Positions 1-10,500 of a stretch of DNA of 64,000 nt are shown in pieces. Numbering within the stretch: the stretch's first letter is position 1; each line of letters opens with the position of its first letter. Under the pieces are notes generated by a model. The model ran no database searches. It was not told where the DNA came from and worked only from the letters and a program-made list of their open reading frames with translations. Source of the stretch: Mermis nigrescens (Eukaryota > Nematoda > Enoplea > Mermithida > Mermithidae); the NCBI GenBank assembly GCA_036768485.1, contig JAVLUZ010000340.1:1478970-1542969 (forward strand). The letters run 5' to 3'. A program made the translations under genes and the position numbers.

Positions 1-1053
1 ATAAAAAAGTTCTACGAAGCCTAGAAAGTATTCAAAAGATTTCGCATTCTCCACAAAGCGCATAGAAACGCTTAAATTTGAGCACATATTGACGTCAGTC
101 GCTTCATCTGCAAGAACCGCAAAGCACTTGCTATTATTTACTCTTGCAACGATTTGATTTCTGATCAAGTCAGCCATGCAACTGATCAGTTCATTTTGTA
201 TTTATGCGACAAATATTTCGCAATTTTGGCTGAACTTTGCATGTGTTTTCGAAGATCCTCATCGTTGCAAACGTTGATTTGATAACGTATCATTTCTCTG
301 AAATTCCCTTCGTTTAGGCTGCTCTGTTCAGTAAGGTCACCTGATTCCACATCGCCTCTTAATGCACAATTTTGCTGCATCAAAAACTCGATGATCTCAA
401 TGATTTTCTTCAAGATACTATTGTTTTGAATGCGCTCTTCATGCTCCTTCTGACGAAGCTGATGCAAAACTGTTTCATTCCGTCGTTTTGCTTCAAGAAA
501 ACATTCACCACGTGCATAATTTTGAGCATGATATTGAGAATTTGAATGTCGATCGAAGATTTCGCGAGCTTTCTTCAGATGCAAATGAGAAGCAAATGGA
601 GTAAGGACTAGAACTCCTAGCTGTTGATCACTAAATTCTCTGAATCCAAACAAAAAACAGTGTTTACAAAAGGCACCAGCTTTTTCCATGCTGTAGCAAG
701 GCCACTTTTTGTAATGATCGTTTTCCAGCCACGCATACCGAAATTTTCGTGGATACTTTTGCGACTGGCTTAATTTCGTTGGGAAAGAAAACTTAGCTTC
801 TGGGCGCCATGCATCCAACAGGAGTTCGACCTTTTATCATCCTCAATGTTTTTGACATTAACGTACAATCCAATATCGAGATTGGAGGTGCAGGAACTTG
901 TAACAGGCTGTCTTTGACTAGCATCTTCATTTGAAATTTGTGCGTCGATATATTTTCGGCTTCTAGCTCAGCCTGAGCAGTTTCTGCATCATCTGTACTA
1001 AACCTAATCTTTTTTGGAATGAAACCAAGTAAGTTCGACTGTCTATTAGACAT
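1..1053 (-). pseudogene. hAT-superfamily transposase, frameshifted, runs off the left edge
   Basis: DNA-cutting transposase of the hAT type, of the subgroup with an N-terminal TTF-type zinc finger followed by a DUF4371/RNase H-like region. The open frame at 186-818 holds the finger: a WLENDHYKKWPCY stretch, then a GAFCKHCFLFG knuckle and a paired-histidine segment HSNSQYH. Upstream, 793-1053 gives the start (ATG at 1053, MSNRQSNLLGFIPKK). Between them (about 815-880) a third frame carries DIGLYVNVKNIEDDK, so at least two frame changes occur there. Downstream, bases 1-196 continue in yet another frame with VLADEATDV, the first catalytic-aspartate region of hAT enzymes, and FLGFVELF. The rest of the gene lies outside the window. 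With three or more frameshifts it cannot make a full transposase, so this is a dead copy. No terminal repeat was confirmed; 1054-1265 is its non-coding 5' side, where CAGTGCGCAATC (read on the minus strand, ending near 1190) could be an end. Confidence 0.85.
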
Positions 1054-1265
1054 GCTGATACATAGGAAGTAAAGAATTCAATAGTTGCAGACTAATGCAA
1101 AGCTAATTAAAATGCAAAATGTCACATGCAATGCCATGTGCATTGGCGAATGACATGAACGGCATAATGATTGCGCACTGAAACGACAAAAGCTAAAATA
1201 TATTCATTTTACTAAGCACTGTACACACTTAGATTACAAAGAATGACCATGCTTATTAATGAAAT

Positions 1266-1438
1266 TAGGTGCGGATTTAGGGGGCGGGGGACGACCGCCT
1301 CCCCCATTGGCCCAAAATAGTGCGCAAAATTAAGGATTATTAAGCGAGTTTTAGCGATTTTCGAATAAAAACGGCTAATTTTTCCGCCCAAATCAGGGTA
1401 CCACCCCCCCCCTCAGGAAAATCCTGGATCCGCCGCTG
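1266..1438. mobile_element. hAT-type MITE (GGCGGATTTAG family), 173 bp
   Basis: Short non-autonomous element with imperfect inverted ends TAGGTGCGGATTTAG and CTGGATCCGCCGCTG. It is flanked by a perfect 8-bp direct repeat AATGAAAT at 1258-1265 and 1439-1446, the target duplication length of hAT elements. A second copy lies at 41941-42133. It sits 40 bp past the EcR stop codon, so it probably lies in the EcR 3' UTR. Confidence 0.85.
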
Positions 1439-1478
1439 AATGAAATCGAGTCCTTTGCTTTCCAAAAAATTGCAACTC

Positions 1479-1599
1479 TTAAAAATGTACCCATATGAGC
1501 AGATAATCAGGCAATATGCTAGCAAGCTCTTGCATAAGTGGTGTGCTATATGATAATAGAGTGGATACAAAGCTAAAGATTGCACTTGCTTCTCCTATT
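1479..1599 (-). CDS. EcR: EcR last exon: helix 10-12 and stop
   Basis: 121-bp terminal exon; acceptor AGACTTTTAG, stop TAA at 1481-1479. It encodes [20 protein letters not shown], then [11 protein letters not shown]. The order matches EcR helix 10 (IFAKLLSVLTELRT) and the activation helix LPPFLAEIWD. The usual charged Glu of the activation core (AEIW) is not kept (LLIW), which would weaken coactivator binding if the alignment is right. Confidence 0.6.
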
Positions 1600-4500
1600 C
1601 TAAAAGTCTTTTTGAAATAAAACCAATAAATCAAATAGATATAGACAGAAATTATCAATATTAAAAATTATTCCATTGCATATTGTAAAATCTTGTTTTG
1701 GATGTTTCTAACTCATTTTAAGTCAAATACCAAACATACATATGTAAACCATAAGAAAACAAATTCAGATTCAGGCAATGGAAAATAATTTCCCAGAAAA
1801 ACGGCTGAGTCCGATTGCCGACGCTTAACAATTGTAATTCCACTGTTTAAAACATTGCAGCTGTTCAGTGTGAACTACCGAACTTTTCAAAGTGCTAGAA
1901 TTGACGTTAATTTGGCACCTTTGTGGATATAAGGCACAGTTATAAGTTATTTCAGCAATGTGTCTGAAATCTGAAATCTTTAGTATGAGCAGTACCCTAT
2001 CAATCAGTTTGACAAATACATGACCCTCGGGGGGGAAGGTGCGGCCACACCACTCGCAACCCCTGGCTACGGGCCTGAAGTTCGTGCACATGGCTGACGT
2101 ATCCGTCCTCGCATGTGGATTTAAAAAAGAATAATGGGTTCAAATCTTCTGAATACTGACTTTTTCATTTTTTAATTCTTTTGGCAAAACCATGCACTTC
2201 ATTTGACTTATTCATCTATTTAGGTTAAGTAATCCGCTGACTTCTTCATTTATCATTTTGTAAAACTCCAAATTTATGTTTACTATTTTATTTTAGGGTC
2301 AGTATTTAATCATAGGTAGCGCGTTAGCGCGTACCTATAATATACTTGTACCCCAACACCTGTGCACCCCTACAGCTATAACGGGACACATCTGGGAAAT
2401 GAGGTTTTTAAAGAAGGATAATAAAAAAATTCGCTTCCTGTCTTTTTTGTTTTTCTTTACACTCAAAACTGATTGTGTAAAGAAGGTGTAGAGTTTTGGC
2501 GTAACCTATAACATATAGCGAATTTTTGGGGTTTTTTACCGGGTTTGTGGACAACTCGGTATTGACTCTTCAAACCATTTAATGGCATATATTTGTAGAG
2601 GAAGGAATTTTGCAGATGATGCTTTTTTGTTTTTTGAATTTCGCCTTAGTTCTCGAATAGGAGTGTAAAGAGTGTGAAAATCTGGGGTGAAAAGACACAT
2701 TTTGGTTGAGTTTCGACTTGTTTATGTCTGCCAACAACTCCGATTATGAGTTTTGAAAATTTTTCTGACAGAAATGTATTACGGATCAAGGGCTATCTTG
2801 TGCTTACCAGCAAACTGTTCTACAATCAATACGCGGTTGAGTTTACACTCTAGTGGATGAGTAAAAAAACAGATTTTGTCCAAGATTTATCTGCCAACTT
2901 TTTCGGTTATGAGTTGGGATCAATTGAATAAAACAGAAATAAAGTTACTTTAAGGGCTACACGTCGAAGCAAGCCGCGTTAAAAAAACGTAATATTGAGT
3001 TGTTTATGGGGGTGTAAAGTTCGAAATCTGAGGCGTAAAATGGGCGAAGGTTGTTTTTCGTATTTTGATTGGTAAATCATATCAAATATTTTGCGGAACA
3101 TAAGTTTGACACATACAAACGTACTAAAATCAAAGGGCTACAAACTGGCCCGAACCGAATTTATTTACACTCAATGGAGCGTTAGGTTCAGATTTTTAAA
3201 ATTTACAATGTGGTGGATAGTGGGAAATACGTGTTTGTCAATTTTTTTGTTCGCCACTTTCTCTGTTCAGAAGTCGAGCGAGGTCGAATAGAATAAAAAT
3301 AAAGTACTTTCTAAGGGGTACGCGTCGCAGCGAATTGCGTTTGTTTACATCAATATTTAGCTTTTTCGGGAGGTGTAAAGTCAAAAAAATGGGGGAGTTA
3401 ACGTGTTTCTGTCTTGTTTTTGTCTGCCAAGTTCTGGGTTATGAGTCTGGACATGATCTCAAGTCTAAAAATGAACCAGAAACCAAATGTGATACTCCAG
3501 TTTGTTTTCACTCAACAGTGGTGTAAAGTGGTTTGCATCTGATATTTATTTGTCCTCGGGCCATTGTGGAGACTTAATTTTTTCATAAATGTTGATCTTA
3601 ATATCAGAGTAATATCAGAGTTATGAATCCGACTGAGATTTTCTTTACACTCTATGGTTGTGTAAAGTTTACACTGCATATTAACTTAAGTTCTAGAGCC
3701 TTGCAGAAGCTTGATTTTTTCTAAAGTCTAAAAATGAACCAGAAACCAAGTGTGATACGCCAGTTTGTTTTCACTCAACAGTGGTGTAAAGTGGTTTGCA
3801 TCTGATATTTATTTGTCCTCGGGCCATTGTGGAGACTTAATTTTTTCATAAATGTTGATCGTAATATCAGAGTAATATCAGAATTGCGAATCCGACTGAA
3901 ATCTTCTTTACACTCTGTGGTTGTGTAAAGTTTACACTGCATATTAACTTTAGTTCTAGAGCCTTGCGGGAGCTTAATTTTTTCAGAAAGTTCTACGTAA
4001 AATCAGAATTGGGAATATGACTGTTAATTTTTCTCTACACCCAGTAGTTGTGTAAAGTCTGCACTATTCATTTGTTGTTAATATGTAGTTTATACTATAA
4101 ATTTATTTTACTTTCAAATATGAGCGTTAGTGTGCCTTACACTTGATATTTGCGTAAAGTTTATGCTGAGAAACTTTGATCTGTTTAAATAATGTAAGCT
4201 TGTCTTGTTTAAAAAAAATAATGCTAATGTTAAGAACAATATTGTTTTCCGCGTTCTTGGACGGCTGTCATTATTGTGGCATGTTACTGTATGTGTTTAC
4301 TGACTGATGTACTCAAATCATGCTAATTAAAAGTAGGTTACTAGCGAAGAAAAATGCTCCGATGGAATAAAAAGATGAATACACTTGGAATTGTGGATTA
4401 TTAAGGATGTAGAAGGTGGGGACTAAGAAAAAAGCTTCTTAAAGTCGCAAAATCTGCTAAAAATCACACTTTCTCTGAGCAACGCAAAAATCGAAGTATA

Positions 4501-7500
4501 TTCTGCGGCCAACAGATTAAAATAAATATTTAATCATAAAAATGATTGAAAAAGCAGCACGTTAGCTGGTGCAGTAGCTATGGGAAATGATATAGAGTAA
4601 ACTAAGTCTTTCTAAGCCAATTGAATGAAATATCAAACATCGATGCATCCAAGACAATTGACGAAATCGTTGATTTAAAACAGTAGGAAACGCGTAAGTT
4701 GACTTGAAACAGACTAAATATAGGTACGCTAGCATGCCCGTAACGATGATGTGCACTAATCAATCGGCCCCTGCTTTGCTTGCTATAATGCTCAGAACAA
4801 AATAAAACAACTTTAAATACATACCACTTAGTTTTCTATCAATCAGGATACGAAGCCGGTCAGCGTTGCTACTTGCCAACAATTTCAAGTAAAGTAAACA
4901 TTATAGATTTCGTTTATACTCTCTTATATGAAACTTTTAAAAATTATTTTAAAACGACACTTTTTTAGAGGTGTAGACACAATTAGACACAATTCCAAGT
5001 ATATTCATCTTTTTTGTTCCATCGGAGCATTTTTCTTTGCTAGTCCAACAATATATTTTGCTTTGTTTATAAAACATGTTTAATAATTTTCGTTTATTTC
5101 ACCATTTTGATGAACTTTTACTTTATACTGGTTTTGTGTGCTCCTTATAACAGTTATTCCACTAAAATTATATTATTTTAATTTCTAAATTATAGTAACT
5201 AAGAGTAATTCAAAAAAAGCTCACATTCAATAATACGACTTGATCGTTTTTGGATAGCGTTACAAAACTGGGCAAACATTTCACGAAAATCTTCGAGGCA
5301 TCGCACGTTCATAAGTATTAAATCAGTCAGACGATTGAACAACTGTTCATCAGAGTTGTTGTTAGTATTTTGAACAGGTTCCTGAAAAAATTAGAAGTCA
5401 GAATCTAAATCACATATGTAAAACTATAACATAAAATTGAATGATTTGGAAAACTCTAAATTAATTTTAGATTGTAGAAACAAACAAAAACATCAAAAAT
5501 GGATAAAGTACCGGAATCCTTTCGTCATGATGGTGGAAGGTCTCATTTTATTTTCGTGTGCATTCTGAAACATATGATTTCAATCAAGTAAGTACTTAAG
5601 TTTAAGCATGAATTACATACGTATCAAATTGAATTTCGCCCCGTTCTATTGAATAACCCACATGTTTATTCATTCTTAATCTTTCAGTAATTAGGAACTG
5701 AGTAATACGGTTAAAATCATAAAGCTTTTTCAGTCTCCCTAATATCGTAGCCTAAAAAGGATAGGAAAACATTAAATAGCATAAAAGCTAAAAAATAAAA
5801 AAACACTTTTGCAGTTTATTTTACCCCGTTCGTCTCATTTAATCAAAAAATTTTATCCGACCAAAGGCTTGTTTCTGTTCATTAAAATTAAAAAAAACAG
5901 GGCGTGGTAGTTAGAAAATATGTACCAGCTTGGACAGATCTCCTTCGCGCAATAAGCTGGATTGTTCCTGGTAAACAACAATCCTATGTATCAATTCTTG
6001 CTGTTCCGGAAGCAATACAGCCGCAATGGATGGATTAGGACTCAAATTTTCTGTCGAAGTAACCTGACGTGCAAGCAGAAATAAAATCTGCAATCATAAT
6101 ATTTACATACGCAAGAGATCTGGGTAGCAGGCACGTAGCCGGCCGTCCTATTTTGGGAGGGACCGACAGCAATTTTGGGGGATCCGGGGTCCAAAAAGGC
6201 CAAAAATAGCACAAAATAACGTTTAAAAAGTCCAATTTTTCCGGTTTTTTCTGAATTTTGGGGGGTCCTGACCATAGGTGGGCAGCACCAAAATTCTGGG
6301 GGTGAAAAATTCCGGGAGGGGGTGAAAATTTTTGAAGGTCAAAAAATTGTCTTAAAAGTGGTCGTATGGCGAAAAAACACCATTTTTCGACGTTTCTCAT
6401 CGAGCACTATCCAATGGCATCAAAAAATTGCTAAAAAAGCAAAAAAAATATTTCTGGGGGGGTATTTTGATTTCTGGGGGGGGTATTTCAACTTCTGGGA
6501 GGTGCATACCCCCCAACCCCCACGCCCATGTGTGGTCCTGACCCCCCCCCCATTCCCCCCAGAGCTACGTGCCTGCTGGGTAGAGATTGACGAGTTTCCG
6601 GCTACAACTTTTGACATTGAGAAGAAGGCTAATTTTTTTAATAAAATCTTAAACTGTATATATTTCAGCGCATTTATTGCCTCTGTGCCATATGACTTTA
6701 TCGTTGTTCGTAGAGTGAAAGCTCCTAAATGTGCCTGTACACTGCAGTACAATAAAAATCAGCAGGGTATCTCCAGTGGCGAATCCAGGATTTTCGCAAG
6801 AGGGGAGTCTCCAACTTTTCCCCAAAGGCAAAAAATGTTCACAAATTAGCTACTCACGTGCAAAGTAGAGTTTATTCGCTGTTTGACATTGTCTACTTTT
6901 ATTCAAACTAATTTCTGGCTCAATTTATCTAAAAATTTTTTAACATTTTCGACAGCTTGGTGCAAAAAGTGCTTTTTTGCACACGTACAAAGACGGTCTC
7001 AAAAAGTCTTTGTATATCGAGAAAAATCTTTGCCGAATACGGAAAACTGTGAAGAAAGCTACAAAAAATTTGGCTTCAGGCCGCTAAGAAAGTAAATAAA
7101 TAAAATGAATAAGTATTATCCGGCGCGAAGCGCCGGAAAAATTTCAGTAATCTCTATGGGAGCTTGTGAATTCAAAATTAAAACTAAAAAAGTCATTTCT
7201 ACGAGCACGAAATAGCAATAGATTTGTAGAAAAAAGATGAGATAACTGTACGTGTTTCGGGGGGCTTGGAGATCTTGACTCCCCCAGAATGGCAAGTGAG
7301 CCCCCCGTTAGATGGCCGTGACCCTTCCCTCAGAATTGTCGATTTTTTTGTAGAAAAATTCTGAATTGTATGGTTTTTAAGCGTTTAGCTCATTTTTGGC
7401 TCAAAAGTCTCAAATTTTTGGCTCTTCGCGCTTTATATAAATTTCGGACTATATTTTGTTCAATTTCCTCGACTTTTTTTCGAAAGTTTTTTGAGATTCT

Positions 7501-10500
7501 TTTATGTTTATATGTTCTAGAAAAAACATGCATTGTCCGAAACGTCTAAAAACAGTGTTTCTGACGTGTACCCGTCGTTTTTAGCCAAAAAGGCACTTTC
7601 TGAAGGGCTTGACCCCCTTTCCTCAGAATTCCCATGCTGTACATGTATGGAGATGACTATCAAACAAACACAATAATTAAGTAAACTCGTTTTTTCGATT
7701 GAAGCAGAGCTAGCGAAGAAATGTCACTTATCATTAAATTGGTAAAAACAAGAAAACCTCCACTTTCCTAATTTTACTATTCTTTTGCGATCGCAAAGCA
7801 CTAAAAATTTGAGGTTTCAAGCACCCGCTTTTGTGAGTTTAGATTCTGCTTAATGATTGTATTTATTTCCTAATTTCTTATAGAATTCAACCATACAATG
7901 CCTAGTTATTAGGCAAACAGCTCAGAATTTGGCTCTCTGCAAAAGAACTTTTGAGAATTACACGTTTCTTTGATTAAAGGAAACTTTCAAAGTGCTTTTT
8001 CCCTCTTTCCTTATGCATAGTGAATCTGGAAAAAATATAGTATTGGTTTCTCTAACTGTTTTTCCACGATGCTGTTTTCATCAAAATATCTATCAGGTTC
8101 AGCTAATACCGAAATAAGCTTTATATGGTTCTAGAATAAAATTCCACAGAGGAATCGAAAATCAGAATTAAGCGGGAAATGCGGTTAATTTTCAATTTCC
8201 CTAGTTGCGATTTCTGTCCGATAAAACTATGATAAAAAAATAAATATACAAATAAAGCGTGATTCTGGTCAACTGATTTTGCTGCCGAGCATAATTAAAT
8301 GCATGCTCGATATTAATCTACATCGATTTTAAGACAGGTGGCATGTCCCTTTGAAAAGATTAAAAAGAAATTGAATCTTCAGGTATGATTTAGTAGAACT
8401 TCAGACAATAACTTGATTTAAACATTCTGACTAAATGCTTCAGTTGCGTACAAAATTATAATTTCGTTTAATGACCAAATATCAGATCTGTGATTTCGGA
8501 AGAAAAGGTCTTGCAATTTCAATTACTTGTTGCGGACTGTTTGACTTCCGCTCTTCACCACCTAATCTTCCATTCACTGGGCATATTTCATTCTGCAAAT
8601 CTGTAAACGAACCTCCATTTGATCTCATCTTTATTTTAGATTCTCGCTTTAATCTGCACTGCTTCTTCTGGTATGACTACTAAAATGCAAGGAAACCGCA
8701 CTTTATGAGTCTTATTAAGCAATATTATAAATTGTCCTATGACTTCATGTCTTTCGTAATTTTTAAATCAAAAAATTAAATCTCACTTCTGATCGAAAAT
8801 CAGACGTTCCTAATTTTTTGAAGAAAATTTTATTGTGCAATCTGAAAATTCTCCCGAAATTTTCGAACATTTCAACACATAAATGATGAATGATATCCTG
8901 CTTATGAATGCGATTCTGCGGTTTTTCACGCAATCATCAAATTTTATCCTTTTTTTATTAAATCATCGAGCTTACGTTCAGATCGCATTCCAACATCTAA
9001 GCATTTTCGTAAGCGACACGCTTGACATTTGCGCCTCATGTACATATCGATATCACATTGACCACCGTATTTGCAATAATATGTAGCCTTTCGGGTTATA
9101 CTTCGACGGAAAAAGCCTATAAATTAGGCTATGTTGATGAATTTTCACACGTGCAGAGAACGAAAAGGTTAAGGGTCGTCAATAATATCTCATTTCTTCC
9201 AAACTTTTCGAGCTCTTTAAATGTTTCACAGCAAAAGTTCATTTTGAAAATATTAACTTTTAATTAAAAATCGAAGATCGAGTATCTTTTTCAAAATAAT
9301 TGAGGACCTTTTTCGAATTATCTAGCTATCGGATGTACAGCTAATCAGAAATATTGTGCCTACAAGTTAAATTTTTCTTCGTTTACCTTTATAAAATGTA
9401 TTTCTTTAGGTGAAATATTTTATTTTACCTCTACAGCCTTCGCAAGTCAATGCATTATAATGATAGCTGGATGCCTTATCGTCGCACACTAAGCAAAGTT
9501 CTTCTGACATTGTTGAACCGGCCGATGTATTAGTTTTCTGCATCGTATTTGCTAAAAAATCAATTTTTTAATTAAACCAGGAACGATATTTCTGGAAAAC
9601 AAACATAAAATAAATCACTTTTAAAATTCCTATGGTTGATTATAATCTTGTTTAAAAGTTCATTCTCAAAAGAATTGTCATATGATTTTTGACAATTTAG
9701 CTCAAAAAATGTAGCGATGATTTTTAAACAAGTAAATAACATGTTCTTCGCAATTATATGTGGCCTTTATTATATTTTCTGTTTTAAAACATTTTTATGA
9801 ACATTTTTATGAAACGATTAGTCTTTATAGAAACAAAGAAATTGTTATTGATCCTGAAATAGTACAAAAACTACGTCAATTTTGGAACATTTTTCGCGGA
9901 AAATTTTTGATTTTTTTCCATTTTAGGCCTCATTTTGCCTTATTCACGCCTTACAGTTTTCCATTTTTCCATCTCTGAGCGTATCGCTCGAGACCTCCAA
10001 GACGGCCTTCTCCCTACGTGCGTGCCTGATTATGATGAGATAAGTACGAGAGTATTATTATAATCACATTTATCCCCTAGATTATAATTACACGGCTGAA
10101 GTGTCCTTCACTTTATAAAGCATATTATACAAGCAGACGGCTCCAAATTTCAGGTGGGGTCCCTAATATTTCTAGGAGGAGGGCGTAAATTACCTCCAGT
10201 TTTGCCCAAAAAAACAAAAATACCTAAAAATACCCAAAAACCGCAAATTTTTGCCAAAAATAGGAAGTCGAAAATTTTCTGACTTTGGGGGATGGGGACC
10301 CCCCCTGTTAGCATGTTGTAGCATACCGCTATTTGAATTTGAGCTCGAGTTTTTCTTCCTTGGTGATGTCGACATTGGACTATACGAGGATACAGCGTGG
10401 CATTCTCCCGGCAATGCGATACTATCGCTGACTTTAACGTACTGAGCATTATAAGGCGGTGGAGGAGGCCTTATGCCGGATGACGTTGCCAAAAGTGGAC

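Noticed and set aside
1919..1990. FRHIAEIT at first looked like EcR helix 3 in the wrong order
   Set aside because: Splice phase and position fit the helix 9-10 segment; helix 3 would need to lie between 6063 and 5381.
6649..6760. A minus-strand frame reading CTGTFRSF...NKCAEI that resembles a nuclear receptor second zinc finger
   Set aside because: One expected cysteine is missing, and the true, complete EcR fingers were found at 8976-9551. It is an intron chance match.
6042..6849. Several overlapping frames of 60-175 codons at 6.0-6.8 kb
   Set aside because: They translate MITE sequence, shown by the inverted ends and target duplications.
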